A DNA stretch of 64,000 nucleotides, from assembly GCA_033807775.1 (NCBI GenBank), contig CM066313.1, positions 88,661,484 to 88,725,483 of the forward strand, in the 5' to 3' direction. Below the pieces are notes generated by a model. The model saw only the letters and a list, made by a program, of their open reading frames with translations. It made no database searches and was not told where the DNA came from. Positions 12,329 to 23,436 of this stretch are shown piece after piece; the first letter of the stretch is position 1, and each line of letters starts with the position of its first letter. The position numbers and the translations under genes are program-made. The DNA comes from Saussurea involucrata. Its lineage: Eukaryota > Streptophyta > Magnoliopsida > Asterales > Asteraceae.

Positions 12329-13078
12329 CTAACCAGTAGTTATGTTTTCAAGCACATTGGTCATAGAAGCAAGTTGAGCTGTCAGTGCAGTGTAAGCATC
12401 TAAATCATGCATTCCAGCAGTCTTCTTTGTACTTGGTGCCCTTGGATCTGTCCAATGCCCATTGTTCGTGGAAATCTTTTCAAGAATTTCATACCCGGTA
12501 TTATAGGTATTGGAAGTAAAGGCCCCTCCTGAAGTCGCATCGAGCATTTGTTTTGCATTAGAATCAAGTCTATTGTAAAATGTCTCGAGTTGAATACAGT
12601 AGGGAATGCCATGGTGAGGGCATTTCCTTAATAATTCCTTAAACCTTTCCCAAGCGTCGGGAATTGCTTCATCGTCCATTTGTTTAAACATGCAAATTTC
12701 ATTTCTGGACTTAGCATTCAGGGTAGGTGGAAAATATTTTCTCAAAAAAATTTCAGCCATGTCAGCCCATGATGGTATAGAACCTGGTGTTAATGAATTA
12801 AACCAAATCTTTGCCCGATCCTTTAATGAAAAAGGAAACAATGTGAGTCTTAGAGCATCAGAAGATACTCCAGGAATCAGAAAAACATCGGTGATCTCTT
12901 TAAAAGATTTTAAATGTGAGTGTGGATCTTCCGATGGGAATCCGGAAAATTGACCATTGGCTTGCAACATGTGAAACATAATGGGTTTTGGTTCAAAATG
13001 CGTTGTATCCATGTGAGGCTTTACAGTGCTTAGAGGGAAAACATTTAAAATGCGTTGGTTCAAAATGCGTTGTATCAA
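12329..13078 (-). pseudogene. Athila gag, capsid-like domain
   Basis: About 250 codons with the Athila gag signature: PSEDPHSHL, LTLFPFSLKDRAKIWF, LRKYFPP, AWERFKELLRKCPHHG and FYNRLDSNAKQMLDATSGG. The extreme N-terminus (IQRILNQRIL) is abnormal, because a 15-bp word, ATACAACGCATTTTG, is repeated near 13020-13095 and shifts the frame. The original start is probably the ATG at about 13094, in another frame. Confidence 0.82.
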
Positions 13079-14756
13079 AATGCGTTGTATCCATGGAGAG
13101 GGAAAAATAAGATGCCAAAAACTTGACAGTGCTTAGAATACACCTATAGACGTCTGCTACTTAAACCTCAACGCAAGTATACGATGAGATCTAATATCGT
13201 CTTTCAAGTAATAATTTGGTAAAATACCAGATATCGTTCCCACAGAGATTGGAGTAAAAAGTTAAATAAAAAGTAGAAGAAGGAAATGATTTCAGATGGC
13301 GAATTTGAAGAGATTGATTTGTTTTCTTTGGATTATCACTTTGATGTTGTTAACAGAGAATAAAGCTAGCACGGGTGTAAAACTTTAAGGTGGGACTTAA
13401 ACACAAATTTCAGCGGGCCATGCTGCAGGAATGCTGCAGCATGCAGTTTTGTCATAACTAGATCCATCATCTATTTTGAGAGTATTCCTCTCGGACTTCA
13501 GTATTCCCACTACTGTTTAGATTCAACTAGACACATCTCTGTGTAGTCTCCAACTATTTATAGTGGGGATAAAGTTCTCAAAATATATGGACGACCAAAT
13601 CTCTTTGTATCAAAAACCGCTCTCTCGAGCCGATTCCCATATCATTCAAGTTGGTGTGTTCCAAGTGGCTTATCTCTAAGTCCACTACACTTTAACACTT
13701 TAGATTAGTGACCACTTGTCGAGAATAAATCAGTTTAGAAAAACATGGATGATAATTGTCACTTTATCAGTAACTCTCTCAAGTCTACTTCCCATATCAT
13801 TCAAACTGACGTGCATTCAGTGGCTTATCTCTAAGTCCACGACACTTTAACACTTTAGCAAGTGATCAGTTCGTCAAGAATTGTCATTGGTTTTAATAAA
13901 ACTTGAATGAAATGGTGGAACATTGTTATTGCAAAACAATGTCCACTTTCCTTTGGTTTAAAATCCCACCTTTCCGTTTCACACCCGAACTATTAAAATT
14001 AGCTACTCATAACGGAAAGTAAAGAAAGCAATAAATGACGATAATTAAATTGCATAAATGTAAATGACGGAAATGTAAATGACGGAATGTAAATTGCAAG
14101 AAATAAATGACGGAATGTAAATTGCAATAAATGAAAGACAAGAAATGTAACAACAAGAATTATAAAAGGTAAGAATTGTAAAATGTAACTACTAATTAGA
14201 TTGCAAGTTAACTCAAGAGTTTGTCACTTTCTTGAATATGAGATCACACGATTGTTAGTAAGTTATCTATGATATCTCTCCAAAGCTTCCCAAGCCCTTC
14301 CTTATATACTAGAGGAAAGGGAGGGGCAAAATAGTAACATCCCATCAAAGGGAACAAAATGGTATATAGTAGTTCAAAAGATAAACTACTACAATAATGC
14401 AAAAGGTGAGTAATTTCCAGCTTTCTTTTTCCTTCTAGAAGCTTTAAAAGATCAGCAACAAAAAAGGGCATGTCGTCTGCCCAAAATAAGCTCCAAGGTC
14501 TTGATTGAGTAAGCTGCCTGCTGCTCCATGCTGCTGCCATTCTGCAGCATAAGTCTGCACTATTAAAACTGCCAAAAACACTACAAATTAGCCATTCTAA
14601 GTTATAAAACAGGTTACCCACTACTTTAGCTCCAATAAACAACAAAGTGGAAAATAAGTAAATAAAAGGACTCAAAGTTAGGGATATTAAAGATAAAATG
14701 ACTCAAAGTGGAAGTAAAAAGACCTAATATGCATTACTAATTAATGCATATCAGCA
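13079..14756 (-). repeat. Athila 5' LTR plus untranslated leader
   Basis: No coding. The LTR outer edge is at 14756 (element orientation TGCTGATATGC). The inner LTR edge and primer site could not be fixed. The region holds two diverged direct copies of about 140 bp (about 13620-13745 and 13780-13890, sharing GTGGCTTATCTCTAAGTCCA), and a run of short repeats with AATGTAAATGACGGA near 14050-14130. The segment around 13200-13260 (ATATCGTTCCCACAGAG) looks like a motif I recall from Athila leaders, but I could not confirm it. Confidence 0.6.
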
Positions 14757-17700
14757 TGATAAAGAAATTAAGATACCTATAGTGAATTGAAAGCATGTAG
14801 TAGTAGAAAGTGAGATAGTTGATCAAAACGCAATAGTATGAAAGGGTTGAGTAAGTGAGATGTGGAAAGCGTGATCAGCAAGTTATAGCATGACCGAAAG
14901 GGCGACCATTGGTCGTAGGTGGAGTGTCAAGAATAAGTTGCATAAGTAAATCAATTGACCTTGTTAGAGTGAGTAGCCTTCAATTTCAAGTAGAGTCTCA
15001 TGCATGGCGTTCTTTTATGTAACAGGAAATTTGCACGATTTAAGTTAAATGTTTAAATATAAATTTCAATCGAAAATGAGTCAGAATGTGCACGCGTATG
15101 TTTAAAGAAAAGGTAATTTCATTCACATTGCACATTGAAATTTTGAGCCTGACGAGTTGCAAAGTATTTCACACTTTTCATGATAAGTTAAATTGTTACA
15201 AAAAGGTTGAGAAAACATTTGTCAGCAAAACTTTTACAATCAAAATGAGTTTTAACCTATTGATATCATACAAAAGGGTGTGAGAACCGACTGGTTTACT
15301 TGGTGCCGGTAATTTCTTTCGGAATGGTGTCGTATGGAAGGATTTTCACTCAACGTATTACTGTCGTATTAACATTGTTCAAAAATAAGTAAGATTAAGG
15401 TTCACGAAAATATGCATGCAAACGATTCTCGAATCGTTGTGCAGGGCGTTGAAGTTATAAGAGGGATAGGGTCATGTGTACCCAAGTTGTTTCAAATGTT
15501 GTTTATTTAAAATGATAAAATGTACGAAATGATTTATTTACTGCGTTGTCATGCATGAAGGCTATGAAATCACTAGGTCGTAGAGTATTACGTTTTTAAG
15601 CTAAGGAAGAACTCCGAGAGTGGAGAGGGGTTGGTCAAATCAAGGGAGGACGTTGTAGTTTTGTTCTATGTGTTTAAGAAGCGATTTGGACAGGGGAAGA
15701 GTCAGAAGTGGATTATAGTATCAATTGTATGAGGGTCTGCACCCTTGTGCAGTAGTGGGAAGTACGGTTGTCAAGGGACGGTTGTGTCTGGAGGAAGGAC
15801 TTGAAGCCTTCAAGGTGTTGGTTGTAGCAACTCGTTATGAGTAGTGTGGTGAGTAAGAATGAAATGTCCATGGCGTGGGAATAGGAGTTTCGAGGTGAGC
15901 TGGTGATGTTACATGAGTAGGTTTCTAAAAGAGGGAGACAGATCATGAAATTGATTATGATGTGTTGGAAGGAATAAGTTCCGTAAGAGAACCCATGTTA
16001 AGGAATAGGTTAAGAAAGTAGTTACAGGTCGGCTATTGATGCTGAAGCCGACAACCGTGTAAAATGGTTAAGGCCGAAGGCTTGAACCAGAAGAGCGAAA
16101 ATTGATAGAACACCTGGTGGGGGTGCTAAGTTAGTGAGAGACTGATGTTGTTGAACAAGCGTTCTATTTAAAAGGTGGGGAGGGTCCATAGAAGGATAAT
16201 AGGTGTAGCACCAACAGAGTGAGTGTAGACTATATCAGCCAGAAAGGAAACGTGTCATGTCTGTGAGAGGGCTCAGATAGTAAAGAGTTAGCTAGAATGT
16301 TTGTGTTCGAGCTACTTGAGAACTCGTGAGTTATAGATCAACAAGTTGGGAAAGGACTAAGTAGCGAGATAGACTCGATTTTGTACACGAGAGGATATGA
16401 AGGCAAGTTCGAATCGTGTGAATGATCATGAGAGATCTGGTCTGCAGTGTGATGTTATGGGCAAAGAGTGTACGGATGTGTAGTGACAGTAATTGTCAAG
16501 TTTATTGTGCCAGCTAGTGTCGTAGTGATGTGATGTTAGAGAAAGAGGAAGCATCAGATAAAAACTTTTTGGGGGTTTCGGATGAGGTGTACGGTTTGTT
16601 AACTGGATCATTGGAGCACGTAGAGCATAAGTTAACGTTGGGGTATGATTATGTTCTGGATGGAATGTCAGAGTGGTGGTGGGTGGTTACCCGAAGGAGG
16701 AACCAAGTGTTTTAGTTGTGAGAGTCGCTAAGTAAGCATATTTTGGGATCATTGGAAGTTTAAAGAAGATGATGGGTGTGTTAGTCAAAATGTGATGGAA
16801 GAGACGTGAAATACTTAAAGAATGTGAGTTGTAGCTTATGAGAGAAAGAATTGTCGGAGAAAGTAAAAGTTGGAAATTAAGGAACATGTAGTGACATCGA
16901 ACACTGGTGTCGTTTCAAGACGGCTTGGGTGAATGGCTTAAGTTAGGACCTTGGTGCAACTGTTTAGTTATGTAGGTAATTAGAAAGTGATTCCAGTATG
17001 TGGAAAGGTCGGGGGAGAGGGGAAAGTAATGTTTGGCGAGCAGTGCTCCACGCTATCGTAGGGAGGTGAAGATAGTATGTCGGATTAAGTGAGTAAATTG
17101 GAAGTAGTAAGCGTGACAGTAATGCCAAAAGGTGTAGTGTTGTGTAGGTTGTCATTGATAAGTGTGCGAACTTTTGGAAAGAGTATTGAGGAAGGGTATT
17201 GTGTATGATTTTGTGCAGGAAAGAAGTGGATGAGACAACTGATGAGTAAGTTAGTAGCTTGTGAGAAAGGTTTAAACGAACTGGTCGTGTAGTAATTAAG
17301 CTAGTGAGAATAGTATGGTGTGAATAGGGTTACTCCTCCCAGTTGGGCGAGGATAACCGGAGTTATGTTTTTATGATTGAACGAGCGTGGCGATCAGCGA
17401 GGAATGGTTATGTTTTATGATAAGTTTAATTCGAGTAGGTGGATATTTCCGCAAGGGTTGGAGGTTCCTACTCTTAGTTACGTATAAGTATGGAGTGGTG
17501 AAGTGGTGAGGACATGAGGGATGGTTGACGAACGGTGGTCTAGGTGGTCCGAGAATGAGAAATGTTATCTGCTTAGAAAATTGTTGGGTGGTACAGGGCT
17601 GGCCATGTGCAAAGCGGTCAAGTGTGTGTTGGTCTCTTGGTAAGTGAATCTCGTGTGGTGGCGGAAGATTTATCCAAGTTCGTCCTTAAAGGAAGTATAG

Positions 17701-17951
17701 ATGCACGGGAAGCCTTAGTTAATCTCCTGTTGTCAAGTCCGATCAAGTAGGAACAATGGCCTACAAGTTAGAGTATCGTAAGAAATGAAGGGGATGCACC
17801 CAATATTCCATGTTTCAAAATTAATGAGGTGGTTGACTGAATCAGAAGTGGCATTACCTGGGGGGAAGTGTCAGTTTTGGGGGTGGGCAAGATACCCGCA
17901 TCTTTTCCAATGAGGAATTCTGGGGACGAAATTCTTTTAAGGGGAGAGTGT
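14757..17951 (+). other. E2 internal region, copy 1 (5' truncated)
   Basis: About 3.2 kb matching 20242-23436 with few changes. All reading frames are short and I see no protein family. It is GT- and GA-rich on the plus strand. It ends with GGGGACGAAATTCTTTTAAG and the purine tract before the LTR, the same 3' end as in E3 and E4. Confidence 0.7.
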
Positions 17952-18663
17952 TGTAACAACCCAATTTTAGTATGTTTGAAATTTAGTGTCCAGAATGTAA
18001 AGAATGAAAGTTTTGTTGAAGGACTTAAGTGCAACTTATGAAAAATATATATAGACTCAAATCCTTAGGTTTTCTGGGGACTGTTCATTCATCTCATTCT
18101 TTTGGCGGCTGAAAGGAAGACAAGCAGAGGAAGGAGAAAGCTGATTATTCATCATATTGATTGAGAAGGTCATTGTTGGTGGTGAGTCATCCTTGCCTTT
18201 ATGGAAAACTCTGCATAGTATTAATTTAAGAAAACAAGCATGTAGTCTACTCTTTTGTTCACACTGTGCAAAAGTGAAAGAACACAAATGGGTTTAATCT
18301 TTATAACCAAGTAATTAATTAAGATATTGGGTCTAGAATGTTAATCTCTGTTTGAGGAGAGTAATGCTTAACGTTATGGAAGAAACCTATAGTTAAATTC
18401 GTAGAAATGAAATAGTGAAGGATTACTATGTTTTTCACCTAAACACTCTTTACTGTGTATTTTGGGGTTTTGTGGCTAAAATGGAGATTTAGTGATTAGA
18501 ATGAAACCAAATCGATTCTTTAAACCTAAATTGTTAGCAAGGATTTAGGATGCAAATTATGAGTAAAAATGTTATGGTAATAACCTCACTAATCAATTGG
18601 ATAAGAAGAAACTGAGTGTAAGGATTTTTGGGTTTGAGTCGCTGCAAGTAGAACACCAAAATC

Positions 18664-18737
18664 AGACTTGGCGCAAAACAAGTCTGGCGCAAAGCAGGCC
18701 TTGGCGCAAAGCAGGCCTTGGCGCAAAGCAGGCCGAG
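18664..18737 (+). repeat. GGCGCAAAGCAGGCCTT tandem repeats in E2 left LTR
   Basis: Four degenerate units of about 17-19 bp. The right LTR keeps only one (24148-24168), so copy number changed between the LTRs. It lies in the first candidate LTR intron. Confidence 0.8.
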
Positions 18738-19330
18738 ACTCGGGCCGACTTAAGAGGTTAATGATCCAAAGTTTTAAGGTAGGATTAACAGGAGAAATTA
18801 GAATCAGAAATTGAGTTGCGTCTAATTAATTTATATATTAAATTATTAGGTGTACGAGCGGAAAGAGGCACGAGGTTAGGAAGAAATTGCAATCAGGTGA
18901 GTTCTTTCAACCCATTTTTATGACGTACTCTATTTCACTAGAATGGTTTCTTTATCAGCATGAATTGCTTTATAAAGTTTTGCATGATCCATGAACTGTA
19001 CGTTTATTTAGCAAATGAAAGGATTAGTTAAAATTTTACTTAATGTGAATTTCAAAGTGTTATATGCATGCTATGTGGAGTTGGTTACACGGTAGGGTCA
19101 GGGTACTAAGGGATTTTATAATCCCTTGGGCATATGAAGGTTAGCTTGTAGGTTGGAATTTGTTTTCTCCTACATGAAGGAACAGGGGGTCCATTTGGAC
19201 TCCGGTGTAGACGAGAGGGTGTCCGTCAGGCCCCGTGTATACCCTTATATGAAGAGAATGTGAAGTTTGTGAACTTTCTTTTAATGAAATGACTTTATTC
19301 TGTTATAAATGTTTTGTGGAGGGAATTCAC

Positions 19331-19346
19331 TAGACCTTTTGGTCTA
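19331..19346 (+). promoter_or_regulatory. E2 left LTR branch-point hairpin TAGACC-TTTT-GGTCTA
   Basis: Perfect 6-bp stem; the acceptor ends 33 nt downstream at 19379. Confidence 0.55.
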
Positions 19347-19615
19347 ACCCTCGCTTTTCAAAAACTAAACCATTTTTAGGTAAGCGTATTGGGGGTTCTT
19401 CTAGCAAGAACTAGGAAAAGGCCAGGTGGACAGGGAGTTTAGAGCGACTCCAAGATCCATGTTTTTGACTAGATTAGGGCTCGACTGTGGATTTAGAGAC
19501 TTCCACTGTCAATTTAGTCTAGTATAGTTATGGATATTTAAAGACAAGTTATGTTATGTAATTCAAACGCTCATTTTATGATTTAATGCATGTTATGTTT
19601 TTGGGACGTTACAAA

Positions 19616-19628
19616 TTATATCAGAGCC
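19616..19628 (+). promoter_or_regulatory. E2 primer binding site, decayed
   Basis: TTATATCAGAGCC, 11 of 13 bases matching the initiator tRNA-Met complement (GG replaced by TA), two bases past the LTR. Confidence 0.8.
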
Positions 19629-19779
19629 TTAGTTTAAGGGATTTAGGTGACCATTCGGGCCTAAATGTAAACTGTAGGATGAGGATCACAGCCGAGACAT
19701 AGGATTGCCTCTAGGAACAATCACTATAAATACGCTTAGGAATAAGGTGCCAAGGACAAACGTGTAAGGTAAGTTTGGG

Positions 19780-19800
19780 ATTACACCTGGCCAGTGTAAT
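19780..19800 (+). promoter_or_regulatory. E2 leader hairpin (dimerisation-site-like)
   Basis: ATTACAC and GTGTAAT around loop CTGGCCA, which includes palindrome TGGCCA. It lies 167 nt from the LTR end and 11 nt after donor AAG|GTAAGT (intron start 19769). A TTTCAG acceptor ends at 19897, ten bases before the gag-stub ATG. Confidence 0.65.
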
Positions 19801-19906
19801 TACGAACTTACAGGTACATGTGCGTGCTTACAATACCTTACTTATAGCAAATTTGTTGTGTCATGTCTAGCAAGGATTAATTATGGGTTTCTTTCAGTTT
19901 AGCTCT

Positions 19907-19975
19907 ATGGCTGGGAGAACGTTGAGGAATAGGTCAGTAAGATCCCTGAGGGATAGACCGAATTCCATTATTTGA
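19907..19975 (+). pseudogene. E2 gag start stub
   Basis: ATG then 22 codons, MAGRTLRNRSVRSLRDRPNS and two Ile, then TGA. The start resembles the E4 gag start (MDGRNLRSKS), and the ATG follows a splice-acceptor-like TTTCTTTCAG. The rest of gag is missing. The same stub stands in E3. Confidence 0.6.
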
Positions 19976-22900
19976 GAAATGTCATGTAAGATCATATATG
20001 ATGGGATGTGTGTATACGCCGAGAGAGGAAATGTTGTATAGAATGTTATGAGTCGTCTAGAAGTAACTCTTCGAGGATTCGAAGGGGATGGATGTTGAGT
20101 TTGATTAAGACTCCTGCTTCAAGAGAGCCCTAGTTCTAGGAATCATGGGATAGAGCGGTCAGGACGGTAAGGAAGGGCAAAGTCAAAAACCTTGAAAGTA
20201 TCTATAGAGCCCTGACTTCTTAGTCGAGCTTATCAATGGCAGGATAAAGAAATTAAGATACCTATAGTGAATTGAAAGCATGTAGTAGTAGAAAGTGAGA
20301 TAGTTGATCAAAATGCAATAGTATGAAAGGGTTGAGTAAGTGAGATGTGGAAAGCGTGATCAGCAAGTTATAGCATGACCGAAAGGGCGACCATTGGTCG
20401 TAGGTGGAGTGTCAAGGATAAGTTGCGTAAGTAAAACAGTTGACCTTGTTAGAGTGAGTAGCCTTCAATTTCAAGTAGAGTCTCATGCATGGCGTTCTTT
20501 TATGTAAGATGAAATTTACACAATTTAAGTTAAATGTTTAAATATAAATTTCGATCGAAAATGAGTCAGAATGTGCACGCGTATGTTTAAAGAAAAGGTA
20601 ATTTCATTCACATTGCACATTGAAATTTTGAGCCTGACGAGTTGCAAAGTATTTCACACTTTTCATGATAAGTTAAATTGTTACAAAAAGGTTGAGAAAA
20701 CATTTGTCAGCAAAAAATTTACAATCAAAATGAGTTTTAACCTATTGATATCATACAAAAGGGTGTGAGAACCGACTGGTTTACTTGGTGTCGGTAATTT
20801 CTTTCGGAATGGTGTCGTATGAAAGGATTTTCACTCAACATATTACTGTCGTATTAACATTGTTCATAAATAAGTAAGATTAAGGTTCACGGAAAGATGC
20901 ATGCAAACGATTCTCGAATCGTTGTGCAGGGCGTTGAAGTTATAAGAGGGATAGGGTCATGTGTACCCAAGTTGTTTCAAATGTTGTTTATTTAAAATGA
21001 TAAAATGTACGAAATGATTTATTTACTGCGTTGTCATGCATGAAGGCTATGAACTCACTAGGTCGTAGAGTATTACTTTTTTTAAGCTAAGGAAGAACTC
21101 CGAGAGTGGAGAGGGGTTGGTCAAATCAAGGGAGGACGTTGTAGTTTTGTTCTATGTGTTTAAGAAGAGATTTAGACAGGGGAAGAGTCAGAAGTGGATT
21201 ATAGTATCAGTTGTATGAGGGTCTGCACCCTTGTGGAGTAGCGGGAGGTACGGTTGTCAAGGGACGGTTGTGTCGGGAGGAAGGACTTGAAGCCTTCAAG
21301 GTGTTTGTTGTAGCAACTCGTTATGAGTAGTGTGGTGAGGAAGAATGAAATGTCCATGGCGTGGGAATAGGAGTTTCGAGGTGAGCTGGTGATGTTACAT
21401 GAGTAGGTTTCGAAAAGAGGGAGACAGATCATGAAATTGATTATGATGTGTTGGAAGGAATAAGTTCCGTAAGAGAACCCATGTTAAGGAATATGTTAAG
21501 AAAGTAGTTACAGGTAGGCTATTGATGCTGAAGCCGACAACCGTGTAAAATGGTTAAGGACGAAGGCTTGAACCATAAGAGCGAAAATTGATAGAACACC
21601 TGGTGGGGGTGCCAAGTTAGTGAGAGACCGATGTTGTTGAACAAGCGTTCTATTAACAAGGTGGGGAGGGTCCATAGAAGGATAATAGGTGTAGCACCAA
21701 CGGAGTGAGTGTAGACTATATCAGCCAGTAAGGAAATGTGTCGTGTCTATGAGAGGGCTCGGATTGTAAAGAGTTAGCTAGAATGTTTGTGTTCGAGCTA
21801 CTTGAGAACTCGTGAGTTATAGATCAACAAGTTGGGAAAGGACTAAGTAGCGAGATAGACTCGATTTTGTACACGAGAGGATATGAAGGCAAGTTCGAAT
21901 CGTGGGAATGATCATGAGAGATCTGGTCTGCAGTGTGATGTTATGGGCAAAGAGTGTACGGATGTGTAGTGACAGTAATTGTCAAGTTTATTGTGCCAGC
22001 TAGTGTCGTAGTGATGTGATGTTAGAGAAAGAGGAAGCATCAGATAGAAACTTTTTGGGGGTTTCGGATGAGGTGTACGGTTTGTTAACCGGATCATTGG
22101 AGCACGTAGAGCATAAGTTAACGTTGGGGGTATGATTATGTTCAGGATGGAATGTTAGAGTGGTGGTGGGTGGTTACCCGAAGGAGGAACCAAGTGTTTT
22201 AGTTGTGAGAGTCGCTAAGTAAGCATATTTTGGGATCATTGGAAGTTTAAAGAAGATGATGGGTGTGTTAGTCAAAATGTGATGGAAGAGACGTGAAATC
22301 CTTAAAGAATGTGAGTTGTAGCTTATGAGAGAAAGAATTATCGGAGAAAGTAAAAGTTGGAAATTAAGGAACATGTAGTGACGTCGAACACTGGTGTCGT
22401 TTCAAGACGGCTTGGGTGAATGCCTTAAGTTAGGACCTTGGTGCAACTGTTTAGTTATGTAGGTAATGAGAAAGTGATTCCAGTATGTGGAAAGGTCGGG
22501 GGAGAGGGGCCAGTAATGTTTGGCGAGCAGTGCTCCACGCTATCGTGGGGAGGTGAAGATAGTATGTCGGATTAAGTGAGTAAATTGGAAGTAGTAAGCA
22601 TGACAGTAATGCCAAAAGGTGTAGTGTTGTATAGGTTGTCATTGATAAGTGTGCGAATTTTGGAAAAGTATTGAGGAAGGGAATTGTGTATGATTTTGTG
22701 CAGGAAAGAAGTGGATGAGACAACTGATGAGTAAGTTAGTAACTTGTGAGAAAGGTTTAAACGAACTGGTCGTGTAGTAATTAAGCTAGTGAGAATAGTA
22801 TGGTGTGAATAGGGTTACTCCTCCCAGTTGGGCGAGGATAACCGGAGTTATGTTTTTATGATTGAACGAGCGTGGCGATCAGCGAGGAATGGTTGTGTTT

Positions 22901-23436
22901 CATGATAAGTTTAATTCGAGTAGGTGGATATTTCAACAATGGGTTGGAGGTTCCTACTCTTAGTTATGTCTAAGTATGGAGTGGTGAAGTGGTGAGGACA
23001 TGAGGGATGGTTGACGAACGGTGGTCTAGGTGGTCCGAGAATGAGAAATGTTATCTGCTTAGAAAATTGTTGGGTGGTACAGGGTTGGCTATGTGCCAAG
23101 CGGTCAAGTGTGTGTTGGTCTCTTGGTAAGTGAATCTCGTGTGGTGGCGGAAGATTTATCCAAGTTCCTCCTTAAAGGAAGTATAGATGCACGGGAAGCC
23201 TTAGTTAATCTCCTGTTGTCAAGTCCGGTCGAGTAGGAACAATGGCCTACAAGTTAGAGTATCGTAAGAAATGAAGGGGTTGCACCCAATATTCCATGTT
23301 TCGAAATTAATGAGGTGGTTGACTGAATCAGAAGTGGCATTACCTGGGGGAAGTGTTAGTTTTGGGGGTGGGCAAGATACCCGCATCTTTTCCAATGAGG
23401 AATTCCGGGGACGAAATTCTTTTAAGGGGAGAGTGT
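19976..23436 (+). other. E2 internal region, copy 2, non-coding
   Basis: About 3.5 kb with no recognisable protein. From about 20242 it matches copy 1. Diverged matches to the E3 internal region run throughout (for example GTCTCATGCATG near 20483 and 29548). It ends in the purine tract at 23421-23436. Confidence 0.7.

Larger units (their letters stand above)
5279..14756 (-). mobile_element. Athila-lineage Ty3/gypsy element, 5' part, split by E1
   Basis: Reads right to left: 5' LTR and leader (14756 to about 13079), gag, protease, reverse transcriptase, RNase H, integrase, then an extra ORF after pol, the arrangement known for Athila elements. The 3' end was displaced past the left window edge by E1. 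The right edge is CA at 14755-14756; beyond it the sequence is the E2 internal region, as shown by the intact E2 copy starting near 20241. Base 14757 onward (TGATA) is the candidate 5-bp target duplication. The coding frame is broken at many points, so the element cannot act alone. Confidence 0.88.
17952..19613 (+). repeat. E2 LTR, left copy
   Basis: 1662 bp, TGTAACAACCC to GGGACGTTACA. It contains GGCGCAAAGCAG repeats (18664-18737), donor CAG|GTGAGT (18897), the TAGACC hairpin (19331-19346) and acceptor TTTTTAG ending 19379. It differs from the right copy mainly in the repeat block, which is replaced there by other sequence, and by a 30-40 bp insertion near 24770. Confidence 0.87.

Noticed and set aside
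13400..13450. CTGCAGCATGC palindrome near the Athila leader as a regulatory site
   Set aside because: Short, and the only similar words are at 7500 and 14540 in the same element; not enough to claim a function.
18057..18287. 76-codon minus-strand frame kept in both E2 LTRs (also 23542-23772)
   Set aside because: Identity follows from the recent LTR duplication; no start context or family, and it crosses the candidate donor 1.
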